DNA of 56,621 nucleotides from Myxococcus vastator (GTDB lineage: Bacteria > Myxococcota > Myxococcia > Myxococcales > Myxococcaceae). Under the pieces are notes generated by a model, which worked only from the letters and a program-made list of their open reading frames with translations, was not told the origin of the DNA and made no database searches. Both the position numbers and the translations under genes were made by a program. Within the stretch, counting starts at the first letter, position 1, and every line of letters begins with the position of its first letter. The DNA lies in the NCBI RefSeq assembly GCF_010894475.1, contig NZ_JAAIYB010000003.1:1-56621 (forward strand). Reading direction: 5' to 3'. Of this stretch, positions 30,587-39,618 are shown piece after piece.

Positions 30587-32848
30587 TCAGACGGCCAGCG
30601 TGCGGGACACCGGCAGCTCACGGATGCGCGTGCCCGTGAGCGCGAAGATGGCGTTGATGATGGCGGGCGCCACCGGAGGCACGCCGGGCTCGCCAATGCC
30701 GCCGGACGGCAGCTCGCTGGGGACGATGTCGACGTGAATCTTCCGCGGCGCCTCTCCGATGCGCACCAGCTTGAGGTCGTGGAAGTTCGACTGCTCCGGC
30801 ACCCCGCCCTTCATGGTGACGGCGCCGTGCAGCGCGATGCTCATGCCGAAGATGACGGAGCCCTCCATCTGTGAGCGCACGCGCTCCGGGTTGAGAATCG
30901 TCCCGGCATCCACCGACACCCACGCCTCGTCGACGCGGAGGCGCCCCTGGTCATCCTTGACCACCGAGGCCACCACGGCCACGTAGCTGAGGAAGCTGCG
31001 GTGCGCGGCGAGCCCCAGCGCCCGGCCCTTCGCCTTGCGCGCGTCCCAGCCAGACATCGCCGTCACGCGCTCGATGACACCGCGCAAGCGCCCCGCGTCC
31101 ACGGGGTGGTCCTCCACGGAGGCGCCGTAGTTCCGCAGCGCGGTGATGCCCAGCTCCTGGAGCGACGCCTGCCGCGGCGGCCCCAGCACCTCCAGGAGCA
31201 TGTCGCGCGAGTCCGCGCCACGAAGGTGCGCCAGCTCGTCCACGAACGCGTTCACGGAGAAGGCGTGGAAGATGTTGTAGACGGAGCGGAGCCAGCCGAT
31301 GCGCACGTGAGGGGGCGCCTCGCAGGTCTCCGCCCGGACGTTGGGCACGGAGAGCGCCAGGTCGAGCACGCCCTGCTGGAGGTCCGACGGGCTGGGCCGC
31401 GTGGCCTGCCCGAAGGTGGACGCGATGGGCGGGAACGCCGTGCGGTGCCGCCACGCGATGACCTTGCCGGACGCATCCAATCCCGCGGTGAGCTGCTGCG
31501 CGCTGACGGAGTGATAGTAGTCGTGCCGGACGTCGTCCTCGCGCGTCCACTGCACGCGCACCGGCACGCCCGCTTCCTTCGCCAGCCACACCACCTCGGC
31601 GATGAAGTCCGCCTTGGACTTGCGGCCGAAGCCTCCGCCCAGGAACGTGACGTGGACCTGGACCTTCTCCTCCGGGAGCTCCGCCGTCGCCGCCGCCACG
31701 CCGCGCGCGGCCTGTGGATGCTGCGTGGGCGCCCAGACCTCACACGTCCCGTTCTCCACCCGCGCCAGGGCCACGGGAGGCTCCATGGGGACGTGGGACA
31801 GGTGGGGGACGTGGTACTCGGCCTGGACGACGCGGGCGGCGGAGGCGAGCGCCGCGTCGATGTCACCGACGTTGCGCGCCACCGCTCCGGGTTCGCGAAT
31901 CGACGCCGTCAGCTGCTCCCGGTACGTCGTCGAGTCATAGGAGGCGTTCGGCCCGTCCTCCCAGGTGATGTCCAGGGCCTCGCGCCCGCGCATCGCCGCC
32001 CAGGTGTTCTCCGCGAGCACCGCGACACCGCCCCAGAGCTGGAACGTGTAGGGCGGCTTCGGCGCGGGCAGCTCGAAGACCTTCTTCACCCCGGGCACCG
32101 CGAGCGCGCGGGTGGCGTCGAAGCGAACGACCTTGCCGCCCACGACAGGCGGGCGCGCCACCACCGCGATGAGCATCCCTGGCAGACGGATGTCGGCGCC
32201 AAACACCGCGGTGCCCGTCACATAGGCAGGGCCATCCAGCAACGGCATGGGCCGGCCCGCCCTCCGCAGCTCACTCTTCGGCCGCAGCTTGACGTCCTGC
32301 TCCTTCGGGATGGGCAGCTTCGACGCGGCGGCCACCAGCTCGCCGAAGCCCAGCGAGCGCGTGCCGTCGCGGAGGAACACCGCGTGGTCCCGGGCCTCGC
32401 ACGCCTCCGGCTTCACCTTCCAGCGGCGAGCGGCGGCGGCCACCAGCATCACCCGAGCGGTGGCGCCCATGCGGCGGATGTCGTCGTACACGCCCCGCAC
32501 GCTGCTGGAGCCGTCCGTGTTCTGGTCGCCGTAGACCTTGTCGCCGTCGGCCTGGGCCACCGTCACCCGCGCCATGTCCGCGCCCAGCTCATCCGCGACG
32601 AGCACCGGCAGCGAGCTGCGAATGCCCTGCCCCATCTCCGAGCGGGCACAGACGATGGTGACCGCTCCGTCCGGCGCCACATGGACGAACACGTTCGGGT
32701 TCAACCCCGGAGCGCCCTTCGCCGTGGAGGCCTCATTGGCCGCCACGGCCAGGCCGCCAGAGAAGACGCCCAGGGCGAGCCCTCCCACGGACAGGTTCAG
32801 GCCTTCCAGGAACGAGCGCCGGCTAATCAACGTGAGCAGCTTCGTCAT
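30587..32848 (-). CDS. Mo-hydroxylase large subunit (isoquinoline 1-oxidoreductase beta-like)
   Basis: A 753-residue molybdopterin-binding subunit of the xanthine dehydrogenase superfamily, of the exported type. It opens with a Tat signal, SRRSFLEGLNLSVGGLALG, followed by a domain with EMGQGIRSSLPVLVADELG and SVRGVYDDIRRMG. The cofactor region contains FLGGGFGRKSKADF and HVPHLSHVPMEPPVA. It would hydroxylate aldehydes or N-heterocycles using water, passing electrons through the [2Fe-2S] subunit to a cytochrome. The small subunit gene is 10 bases upstream and the dihaem cytochrome overlaps that, so all three parts of the enzyme are in one operon. Substrate cannot be told from sequence. A single Tat signal on this subunit probably carries the small subunit along. 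Confidence 0.93.
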   Translation of the reverse strand: MTKLLTLISRRSFLEGLNLSVGGLALGVFSGGLAVAANEASTAKGAPGLNPNVFVHVAPDGAVTIVCARSEMGQGIRSSLPVLVADELGADMARVTVAQADGDKVYGDQNTDGSSSVRGVYDDIRRMGATARVMLVAAAARRWKVKPEACEARDHAVFLRDGTRSLGFGELVAAASKLPIPKEQDVKLRPKSELRRAGRPMPLLDGPAYVTGTAVFGADIRLPGMLIAVVARPPVVGGKVVRFDATRALAVPGVKKVFELPAPKPPYTFQLWGGVAVLAENTWAAMRGREALDITWEDGPNASYDSTTYREQLTASIREPGAVARNVGDIDAALASAARVVQAEYHVPHLSHVPMEPPVALARVENGTCEVWAPTQHPQAARGVAAATAELPEEKVQVHVTFLGGGFGRKSKADFIAEVVWLAKEAGVPVRVQWTREDDVRHDYYHSVSAQQLTAGLDASGKVIAWRHRTAFPPIASTFGQATRPSPSDLQQGVLDLALSVPNVRAETCEAPPHVRIGWLRSVYNIFHAFSVNAFVDELAHLRGADSRDMLLEVLGPPRQASLQELGITALRNYGASVEDHPVDAGRLRGVIERVTAMSGWDARKAKGRALGLAAHRSFLSYVAVVASVVKDDQGRLRVDEAWVSVDAGTILNPERVRSQMEGSVIFGMSIALHGAVTMKGGVPEQSNFHDLKLVRIGEAPRKIHVDIVPSELPSGGIGEPGVPPVAPAIINAIFALTGTRIRELPVSRTLAV

Positions 32849-32858
32849 GGCGGCCTCG

Positions 32859-33320
32859 TCACTCCTCGGACATGCCCGCGGCCTTCTTCACGGCCGAGCG
32901 GATTCGCGTGTACGTCCCACACCGGCAGAGGTTGCCGGCGAGCGACTGGTCAATCTCCTTGTCGGACGGCTGTGGCTTCTTCGCCAGCAGCGCCGCCGCG
33001 CACATGATCTGCCCCGTCTGGCAGAAGCCACACTGCGGCACGCCCAGCTCCACCCAGGCCTTCTGCAGCGGGTGGTTGCCGTCGGGCGACAGCCCTTCGA
33101 TGGTCGTCACCGAGTGCCCCTCCGCGCGGCCGATGGGCGTCACGCACGCGCGGACTGGCTGGCCGTCGAGGTGGACGGTGCATGCGCCACACAGCGCCTG
33201 ACCGCAGCCGTACTTCGTGCCAGTGAGCCCGAGCACGTCCCGCACCGCCCACAGCAGCGGCATCTCCGGGTCGACGTCCAGCTCCTTCTCCTCACCGTTG
33301 ATGCGAACGCGAACCGTCAC
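32859..33320 (-). CDS. [2Fe-2S] subunit of the Mo-hydroxylase (isoquinoline 1-oxidoreductase alpha-like)
   Basis: A 153-residue protein with the two iron-sulfur clusters of this family. The plant-type cluster has Cys39, Cys44, Cys47 ([10 protein letters not shown]) and Cys59; the second has Cys97, Cys100 (CGFC), Cys132 and Cys134 (CRCG). It relays electrons from the molybdenum centre. It lacks any export signal, as is normal for partners of a Tat-carrying large subunit. The start is GTG at 33320, which overlaps the cytochrome stop (GTGA) and has GAGGAGG eight bases ahead; the in-frame ATG at 33344 is rejected on that basis. Confidence 0.94.
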   Translation of the reverse strand: MTVRVRINGEEKELDVDPEMPLLWAVRDVLGLTGTKYGCGQALCGACTVHLDGQPVRACVTPIGRAEGHSVTTIEGLSPDGNHPLQKAWVELGVPQCGFCQTGQIMCAAALLAKKPQPSDKEIDQSLAGNLCRCGTYTRIRSAVKKAAGMSEE

Positions 33321-33970
33321 GGCCGTGCCTCCTCGCTCGGGCACTCCGAGCCCGTCTCCACCCAGGCCGCGACGATGGCGCCGAACTGCGCCTGCGTTCC
33401 CGGAGCGGGCTCACGCCCCGAGCCCGGGTTCCATCCCCAGGCCACCAGCGTGTCGTGGGCGTTGTGTTCAATCATCTGCTCGGGCGTCTTGCCGCCGTTG
33501 CGCTTCATGTCCTTGAGCTGCTCGCACACCTCGCGAGGGCTCCTCCCCACCCACGCCATTTCAATGGGGGCGACATGCCACTTCGGCGCACCAGGCACGC
33601 GGGCCAGGTCCTGGTTCTTGTCCTGGTGGCAGCTGGTGCACTCCATGCCCACCACGCCCTGGTCCTCGGGGCCGCGCACCACGGGCGGGTCATGAAGCTG
33701 GCCGTCGTCGCCTTGCAGCGGGCTGTCCCCCGCCGGGTGACAGTTCGCGCACCGCGGGTGGAAGAAGACGCGACTGGCCTCCAGGAAGAGCGCGCGAGAG
33801 CGCTCCTTCCGGTCCGGGATGGCCGCGAAGGCCTCCACGGGGCGCAGCGCGTTGGGGGCAACCTCGGGCAGCGCGGGAACCTGCGCCGCCGCGGCATCGG
33901 GCTCTCGCTTACATCCTCCCGCCAGCAGGAGGAGGCAGAGCGAGGCCATGACCGGAAGAGATGGCTGCAT
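33317..33970 (-). CDS. dihaem cytochrome c lipoprotein of the Mo-hydroxylase operon
   Basis: A 217-residue lipoprotein (lipobox LAGG before Cys20) with two c-type haem sites, CANCH at 74-78 and CTSCH at 111-115. Methionines suited as sixth ligands (for example in VGMECTSCH and IEMAW) are nearby but ligands cannot be assigned. It most likely accepts electrons from the [2Fe-2S] subunit and passes them to the respiratory chain. It is the first gene of the three-gene operon. Ribosome-binding site for ATG 33970 is weak (GGAG about 11 bases away); ATG 33949 would still leave a signal peptide and is an alternative. Confidence 0.85.
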   Translation of the reverse strand: MQPSLPVMASLCLLLLAGGCKREPDAAAAQVPALPEVAPNALRPVEAFAAIPDRKERSRALFLEASRVFFHPRCANCHPAGDSPLQGDDGQLHDPPVVRGPEDQGVVGMECTSCHQDKNQDLARVPGAPKWHVAPIEMAWVGRSPREVCEQLKDMKRNGGKTPEQMIEHNAHDTLVAWGWNPGSGREPAPGTQAQFGAIVAAWVETGSECPSEEARP

Positions 33971-34047
33971 CACGCCAAGGCTCCGGTATGTCCGTACCAA
34001 CTACAAGGCGAATGTTCGGGGGCCAGGATGACCCCACACGTGACGGT

Positions 34048-36705
34048 TCAGTGAACGGCGCTCTCTTCGGCCTGCTCGCCTTCCGTCTCAGTGGCCTCCA
34101 CCTCGTCGAAACGGAATTTTCCATCCTTGAAATCCGCGCTCACGCGGCTGTTCTCATGGATGTCGCCCGAGATGAGCTTCTCCGCGAGCGGCGCCTCGAT
34201 GGCGCGCTGGATTTCACGCCGCAGCGGACGCGCGCCGAAGGTCGGATCCCACCCCTTGTCCACCAGCGCCTCCAGCGCCGCGGGCGTCACCTCCAGCGCG
34301 ATGCCCTGGCCGTGCAGCAGGCGGCGCGTCTTCTCCAGCATCAGGTCCACGATGGCGCGCAGCTGCGCGCGGTTGAGCGGTTCGAAGACCACCGTCTCGT
34401 CGATGCGGTTGAGGAACTCGGGTGGGAAGTGCCCCTTGAGCACGCCCATGACGCGCTCCCGCATGCGCTCCTGCGGCTCCTTGCGCCCGGTGGACTCCTG
34501 GATGAGGTGCGAGCCCAGATTGCTGGTGCCGATGATGACGGTGTTCTTGAAGTTCACCACCGTGCCCTGCGCGTCCGTGAGCCGCCCGTCATCCAGCACC
34601 TGGAGCAGCATGTGGAACACGTCGGGGTGGGCCTTCTCCACCTCGTCGAAGAGGAGCACGCTGTAGGGCCGCCGCCGCACGGCCTCCGTGAGCTGACCGC
34701 CCTCCTCGTAGCCAACGTAGCCCGGCGGCGCGCCCACCAGCCGGCTCACGGCGTGCTTCTCCATGTACTCACTCATGTCGAAGCGGATGAGCGCCTTCTC
34801 GTCATCGAAGAGCAGCTCCGCCAGCGTCTTCGCCAGCTCCGTCTTGCCCACGCCCGTGGGGCCCAGGAAGAGGAAGGAGCCGATGGGACGCGACTCGTCC
34901 TTCAGCCCCGCCCTCGCCCGCCGGATGGCCTGCGACAGCACGCGGATGGCCTCCTCCTGACCGATGACGCGCTCGTGCAGCCGCGACTCCAACTCCAGCA
35001 GCTTCTTGCGCTCGTCTTCCGTCATCTGCGTCACGGGGATGCCCGTCATGCGCGACAGCACCTCCGCCACGTCCTCGGCGCGGACCTCCGGCGTCTCACC
35101 GGACTTCTGCGTGCGGCGCTCCTTCTGCGCGCTCTGGACCTCGCGCTCGGCGGCGTTCAGCTTCGACTCCAGCTCCTGGATGCGCGGCCCCGCCTTCCGG
35201 CCGCGTGCCTCGTCGAGCGAGCGCTTCACCTTCACCACCTCATGCTCGGCGTTCACCAGGCGCTCCGGTGGCAGCGTGAGCCGCAAGCGCACCCGGGCCG
35301 CCGCCTGGTCCACCAGGTCAATGGCCTTGTCCGGCAGGAAGCGCCCGGTGACGTAGCGGTCCGACAGCTCCACCGCCGCCACCAGCGCCTCGTCCGCGAT
35401 GCGCACGCGGTGGTGGGATTCGTAGCGGTCCTTGAGGCCTCGCAGAATCTCGATGGCCTGCTCGGCCGTCGGCTCCGGGACGACCACGGGCTGGAAGCGG
35501 CGTTCGAGCGCGGCGTCCTTCTCGATGCGCTTGCGGTACTCGTCCAGCGTCGTCGCGCCGATGACGTGCAGCTCGCCGCGCGCCAGGGACGGCTTGAGCA
35601 TGTTGCCCGCGTCCATGGCGCCCTCCGCCGCGCCCGCGCCGACGATGGTGTGAATCTCGTCGATGAAGAGGACGATGTCCTCGCTGTGCGCCTTCACCTC
35701 GTCCATGACCTTCTTCAACCGCTCCTCGAACTCGCCGCGGTACTTGCTGCCCGCGAGCAGGCCGGACAAATCCAATTGCAGCACGCGCTTGTCGCGCAGC
35801 GTGTCGGGGACGGCCGCGGAGATGATGCGCTGGGCGATGCCCTCCACGATGGCCGTCTTGCCCACGCCCGGCTCACCGATGAGCACCGGGTTGTTCTTCG
35901 TGCGGCGCGAGAGGATTTCGAGCGTGGTCTCGATTTCGTTGGCCCGCCCCACCACCGGGTCCAGCTTCCCTTCCGAGGCCAGGCTCGTCAGGTCGCGGCA
36001 GTACTCATCCAACGTGGGCGTGGGCGACCGGCGCGCCTCGTCGGAGGAAGGCGCCAGCGACTCCGCGACGGATGCGCGTGCCTTGCCATGCTGGGCGCCT
36101 TGCTCGCGCAGAAGCTCCGACGCCAGGCCTTCCCCTTCCTGGAGCAACCCCAGCAGCACGTGCTCGGGGCCCACGTAGGAATGCCCCAGCTCGAAGGCCT
36201 CCTGGTACGCGAGCTCCAGGGCGCGCTTGGCGTGCGGCGACAGCTCGGGGCGCTCCATGGGGCGCTTCCCACGGCGCAGCTCGGACTCGGCGCGCTCGGC
36301 GACGCGGGCCGGGTCCAGCTTCATGCGGCTAAGCGCCGCTCGTCCCAGCGGGTCCTTCGCGAGCGCCACCAGCAAGTGCTCCGTGTCGATGGAGGCCGCA
36401 CCCGCGCTCCGCGCCGCCTCGAAGGCCGCCTCCAGCACGCGCCGCGTCTCATCGGAGAAGGCCTCGGTGATGTCGTAGCGCTCCACCGGCTGCTGGAGTG
36501 AGCGCGACAGCCCCCCGAAGTCCTCGTCTCCGAAGTCACTGAAGAACTGGTCGAAGAGCGACGTGCCCAGGCCCATGCGCCCGAAGCGCGAGCGCTGGCT
36601 GCTGCAGAGGTCACACAGGGACTCGGTGGTTCGCCGGTTCCCCATGACGCGAGTGACTCGGGTGGTCGCCGGGCGCTGGTGGCAGAGGTCGCAGACGTTG
36701 GCCAT
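34048..36705 (-). CDS. ClpE/ClpC-type AAA+ unfoldase with N-terminal zinc finger
   Basis: An 885-residue Hsp100 ATPase. The N-terminus is a zinc finger with Cys5, Cys8, Cys31, Cys34, exactly the CX2C-X22-CX2C spacing known from ClpE of Gram-positive bacteria. Next come a Clp N-domain pair (about 80-220, with [12 protein letters not shown] and [15 protein letters not shown]), AAA+ 1 (GEPGVGKTA, pore [10 protein letters not shown], Walker [10 protein letters not shown]), a short middle segment with an uvr-like helix ([17 protein letters not shown]), and AAA+ 2 ([30 protein letters not shown]). It lacks an evident IGF/LGF-type ClpP-docking loop; I could not confirm one by eye. It may unfold damaged proteins, alone or with a protease. 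Stop is 77 bases from the cytochrome start on the same strand. Start ATG has no strong ribosome-binding site. Confidence 0.92.
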   Translation of the reverse strand: MANVCDLCHQRPATTRVTRVMGNRRTTESLCDLCSSQRSRFGRMGLGTSLFDQFFSDFGDEDFGGLSRSLQQPVERYDITEAFSDETRRVLEAAFEAARSAGAASIDTEHLLVALAKDPLGRAALSRMKLDPARVAERAESELRRGKRPMERPELSPHAKRALELAYQEAFELGHSYVGPEHVLLGLLQEGEGLASELLREQGAQHGKARASVAESLAPSSDEARRSPTPTLDEYCRDLTSLASEGKLDPVVGRANEIETTLEILSRRTKNNPVLIGEPGVGKTAIVEGIAQRIISAAVPDTLRDKRVLQLDLSGLLAGSKYRGEFEERLKKVMDEVKAHSEDIVLFIDEIHTIVGAGAAEGAMDAGNMLKPSLARGELHVIGATTLDEYRKRIEKDAALERRFQPVVVPEPTAEQAIEILRGLKDRYESHHRVRIADEALVAAVELSDRYVTGRFLPDKAIDLVDQAAARVRLRLTLPPERLVNAEHEVVKVKRSLDEARGRKAGPRIQELESKLNAAEREVQSAQKERRTQKSGETPEVRAEDVAEVLSRMTGIPVTQMTEDERKKLLELESRLHERVIGQEEAIRVLSQAIRRARAGLKDESRPIGSFLFLGPTGVGKTELAKTLAELLFDDEKALIRFDMSEYMEKHAVSRLVGAPPGYVGYEEGGQLTEAVRRRPYSVLLFDEVEKAHPDVFHMLLQVLDDGRLTDAQGTVVNFKNTVIIGTSNLGSHLIQESTGRKEPQERMRERVMGVLKGHFPPEFLNRIDETVVFEPLNRAQLRAIVDLMLEKTRRLLHGQGIALEVTPAALEALVDKGWDPTFGARPLRREIQRAIEAPLAEKLISGDIHENSRVSADFKDGKFRFDEVEATETEGEQAEESAVH

Positions 36706-36810
36706 GGTTTGGGGTCCCCCGAACGACGGTTCACCGCCAACGCTGGGGACGGCCGGTGCGAATCACCTCGGCCCCAGGCCCGGGCCGGGCGTCCAAGGTG
36801 GCCCCCCGTT

Positions 36811-36846
36811 GCAGGGGACGCTAACCTGCTGGAAGCGTCGTTTTTT
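36811..36846 (+). promoter_or_regulatory. pseudoknot-capable leader with U-tract
   Basis: GCAGG (36811-36815)/CCTGC (36825-36829) and GACGCT (36817-36822)/AGCGTC (36834-36839) interleave, so they can form an H-type pseudoknot or two exclusive hairpins. TTTTTT follows at 36841-36846. It lies 24 bases before a start codon with no plus-strand gene upstream to terminate, which suggests a leader regulatory element rather than a terminator. Confidence 0.4.
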
Positions 36847-36870
36847 CTACGTCCTCCGGGAGTCCCCGAG

Positions 36871-37305
36871 ATGTCCGAACAGAAACCCCGCCTGAAGCGC
36901 CCCGTGGAGAATGTCCGCGCCGAGCTGCTCGCGGACCCAGACACCCAGCGCATCGCGAAGTCCCTGGACATGGAGCTGGAGGCCTACGTCGAGCTGGTCC
37001 TCGACTACGCCCAGAACCCGGACAAGGAGCCGACGCTCATCGTCGCCCCGGACGAGGAGCTGCGCGCCGCCGGCTACAACCCGCCGTCCACCCAGGACGT
37101 CGCCAACTTCTTCATCGCCGCCGCCAATGGCGAGCTGGGCATTGGACCGCCCAAGTCCTATTACAGTGGCTTTGAAGGGAAGCAGGATGACGCGAACAAG
37201 CCGTCCCTGCGTGGGGATGAGGGCCAGGAGCCCGTGAAGGTGGACGAGGAGACCAGCCAGAAGCTCCGCCAGCACGTGCCCAAGGGCGGGCCTGATCGCG
37301 TCTAG
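36871..37305 (+). CDS. small acidic protein of unknown function
   Basis: A 144-residue soluble protein without signal peptide or membrane segment. It begins MSEQKPRLKRPVENVRAELL, has a helical middle (RIAKSLDMELEAYVELVLDYA), a LIVAPDEELRAAGYNPPS stretch and an acidic, lysine-rich C-terminus. I do not recognise the family. GGGAG lies eight bases before the ATG, which fixes the start inside a longer open frame. It diverges from the ClpE-type gene by 165 bases, so the two could share a control region; a pseudoknot-capable sequence with a U-tract precedes it. A similar orientation and a 73-base gap lead to the glycine-rich protein gene. Confidence 0.75.
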   Translation: MSEQKPRLKRPVENVRAELLADPDTQRIAKSLDMELEAYVELVLDYAQNPDKEPTLIVAPDEELRAAGYNPPSTQDVANFFIAAANGELGIGPPKSYYSGFEGKQDDANKPSLRGDEGQEPVKVDEETSQKLRQHVPKGGPDRV

Positions 37306-37378
37306 GCGGATTTGAAGCAACTTTCTCCCACGCTCCCCGACAATCCGTACATTCACCCCCTTTCATAGAGGTTTCCCC

Positions 37379-37945
37379 ATGTCCGTTGGCGGCGCAGGTG
37401 GTTCGAACGGTGGCCGTGGCTCGAATGGCGCGAGCAGTGCTGGTCGGAGCGCCGCCGCGGGTGCGGCCAGCGCGGCGAGCAAGGCCGCGGGCGGTATCGC
37501 GGGCGCGCTGGGCGGCATTGGCAAGGCGCTGGGCGGCATCGGCAAGGCGGTAGGCGGCCTGGCGGCGGGCATCGGCAACATCGCCGGCAAGATTGGCAGC
37601 GCGCTGGGTCAGGTGTCCGGCCTCGTCGACAAGGCGATGAGCGCCATCACCGGCCCGCTCAAGGGCATGATTGGCGGCCTGCTGGACAAGCTGCCCTTCG
37701 GCATCGGCCAGCTCGCCAAGCCCTTCGTCGACAAGTTCATCGACAACGGCCTGGCCATGGTCGCTGGCGGCCCGCTGGGCGGCGTGGCCTCCATGTTCGG
37801 CAAGGCCGGCACCGTGGGCAAGCTGGCGGACATGGTGGAGACGGTCCGCACCGGCGCGAAGACGGTGGGCGACATCGCCGAGGGCCGCTTCAACGCCCAG
37901 CAGATGGCGGCCTTCGCCCAGGCCCAGCTGATGCGCGGCCTGTAA
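37379..37945 (+). CDS. glycine/alanine-rich small protein
   Basis: A 188-residue protein of biased composition. Residues 1-36 are a Gly/Ser/Ala-rich disordered stretch; residues 37-75 repeat a glycine-zipper pattern (GGIGKALGGIGKAVGG at 45-60); residues 80-185 are alternating hydrophobic and charged helices such as KGMIGGLLDKLPFGIGQLAK and FGKAGTVGKLADMVETVRTG. No signal peptide in the standard sense. Glycine zippers of this kind occur in membrane-inserting peptides, so a pore-forming, phasin-like or membrane-associated role is possible; this is speculation. AGAGG lies eight bases before the ATG and an intrinsic-type terminator follows. Low-complexity composition makes homology inference unreliable. 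Confidence 0.75.
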   Translation: MSVGGAGGSNGGRGSNGASSAGRSAAAGAASAASKAAGGIAGALGGIGKALGGIGKAVGGLAAGIGNIAGKIGSALGQVSGLVDKAMSAITGPLKGMIGGLLDKLPFGIGQLAKPFVDKFIDNGLAMVAGGPLGGVASMFGKAGTVGKLADMVETVRTGAKTVGDIAEGRFNAQQMAAFAQAQLMRGL

Positions 37946-37969
37946 TCCCGAATCGGATGGAAGCGCCCC

Positions 37970-38013
37970 AGGGCCAGTTCCCACGCAGGTGGGGGCTGGC
38001 CCTTCGTTCGTTT
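37970..38013 (+). terminator. terminator after the glycine-rich protein gene
   Basis: AGGGCCAG (37970-37977) pairs with CTGGCCCT (37996-38003) and encloses CCCAC/GTGGG (37980-37984 with 37989-37993). The tail TTCGTTCGTTT follows. It begins 25 bases after the stop. Confidence 0.65.
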
Positions 38014-38126
38014 CCGAGTCCGTGTGCGTCCGCACGCGGAGTGGCCACCCGAGGCGCGAGGCCGCTTGTTGCTGGCGACCCCCGCCCGCAGCCGTTAAGG
38101 AGGGCCTCTCCCGCGCCGGCGCCTTC

Positions 38127-39590
38127 ATGCGAACCACTCATCGTCCCCTCACCACCTTGGCCCTGGCCTTGAGCCTCTTCATGGCCGCCTTGGAAGCCAC
38201 TGTCGTTTCCACGGCCATGCCCACGGTGGTGGGCGAGCTGGGTGGCATCCAGCACTACGCGTGGGTCTTCACCGCGTACATGCTGTCGTCCACCATCACC
38301 GTGCCCATCTACGGGAAGCTGGCGGACCTCTACGGCCGCAAGCCCGTGCTCCTGTTCGGCATCGTGCTGTTCCTCGTGGGCTCCATCGCCAGTGGAATGT
38401 CCACGTCCATGGCCATGCTGATTGGCTTCCGGACGCTCCAGGGCCTGGGCGCGGGCGCCATGCAGCCGGTGGCGCTCACCGTCATCGGGGACCTCTACAC
38501 GCTGGAGGAGCGCGCGAAGGTGCAGGGCGCGTTCAGCGCGGTGTGGGGCATCGCCGGGCTGATTGGCCCCATCACCGGCGGCTTCATCGTGAAGTACCTC
38601 ACCTGGCACTGGGTCTTCTTCATCAACGTCCCGGTGGGCCTGGGCTGCGTCGGCCTGCTGCTGAGCTATTTCCACGAGCGCGTGGAGCGCAAGCCCCAGA
38701 AGCTGGACTACGCGGGCGCCGCGCTGCTCACCGGCTGGGTGGTGGCGCTGCTCGTCGGCGTGCAGGGCGTGGGCGTGAATCTGTGGGGGCTGCCCGTGGC
38801 GGCGGTGCTGCTCGCGGCCTTCGTCGCCGTGGAGCGCAGGGCGGCCGAGCCCATCATCCCCATGTCCATCTTCAAGGTGCCGGCCATCGTCATCTCCTCC
38901 ATCGCAGGGGCGCTCTTCTCCGCGGCGATGTTCGGGGCCACCACCTACGTTCCGCTCTTCGTCCAGGGCGTCCTGGGTGGCACGCCCACCGAGGCCGGCG
39001 GGATGATTACGCCGATGATTGTCGGCTGGCCGCTGGCGGCGCTCGTTGCGGGGAGGCTGCTGCTCAAGACGGGCTTCCGCCCGCTCATCGTGGGCGGGCT
39101 GGGGCTGACGGTGGTGGGCACATCGCTGATGGCGCTGCTCCTGGGGCCCCAGGCCCCCAAGCTGGTGCCGGAGGTGGCCATGGGTCTGTTCGGCATCGGC
39201 ATGGGCTTCGCGTCCACCGCGCTGCTCATCGCCGTGCAGACCAGCGTGGGCTGGGAGCTGCGCGGCGTGGCCACTGCCAGCAACATGTTCTTCCGCACCA
39301 TCGGCGGCGCCATCGGCGTGGGGCTGATGGGCGGCGTCATGGTGTCGCAGCTCCTCAAGGACCCGACGGTGCCGATTTCGGCCGCCAACGCCTTGATGAG
39401 CCCCGACCATGGCAAGGACCTGCCCGCGGAGCTGCTGGCGACGCTGAGCGGCGCGCTGGGCGCGGGGCTGAGCATCAACTTCTGGCTCATCTGCGCCTTC
39501 ACCGTGGCCGCCTTCACCGCGGGGCTGTTCTTCCCCAAGGTGTCGCGCACCACGACGGTGTCCTCCACCGAGGTGGCGGCGCCGCACTGA
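38127..39590 (+). CDS. MFS exporter, DHA2 (EmrB/QacA) family
   Basis: A 487-residue membrane protein with about 14 predicted segments. The opening LALALSLFMAALEATVVSTAMPTV carries the DHA2-type motif (LEATVV in place of LDxTIV), motif A is GKLADLYGRKP, and GPITGGFIVKYLTWHWVFFINVP is the usual motif C region. It should export drugs or small organic compounds by proton antiport. The ATG at 38127 follows a perfect AAGGAGG by 23 bases, too far for normal use, with no in-frame start in between, so the N-terminus is uncertain. No regulator is adjacent; the gene converges on a GH6 enzyme over a 10-bp hairpin. Confidence 0.92.
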   Translation: MRTTHRPLTTLALALSLFMAALEATVVSTAMPTVVGELGGIQHYAWVFTAYMLSSTITVPIYGKLADLYGRKPVLLFGIVLFLVGSIASGMSTSMAMLIGFRTLQGLGAGAMQPVALTVIGDLYTLEERAKVQGAFSAVWGIAGLIGPITGGFIVKYLTWHWVFFINVPVGLGCVGLLLSYFHERVERKPQKLDYAGAALLTGWVVALLVGVQGVGVNLWGLPVAAVLLAAFVAVERRAAEPIIPMSIFKVPAIVISSIAGALFSAAMFGATTYVPLFVQGVLGGTPTEAGGMITPMIVGWPLAALVAGRLLLKTGFRPLIVGGLGLTVVGTSLMALLLGPQAPKLVPEVAMGLFGIGMGFASTALLIAVQTSVGWELRGVATASNMFFRTIGGAIGVGLMGGVMVSQLLKDPTVPISAANALMSPDHGKDLPAELLATLSGALGAGLSINFWLICAFTVAAFTAGLFFPKVSRTTTVSSTEVAAPH

Positions 39591-39605
39591 CGTCCGTGCG
39601 GCGCC
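39578..39605. terminator. bidirectional terminator candidate between MFS and GH6 genes
   Basis: GGCGCCGCAC (39578-39587) and GTGCGGCGCC (39596-39605) are perfect 10-bp inverted repeats around the MFS stop codon, in a 28-base gap between convergent genes. Confidence 0.55.
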
Positions 39606-39618
39606 CCCGCGCGCTGCT

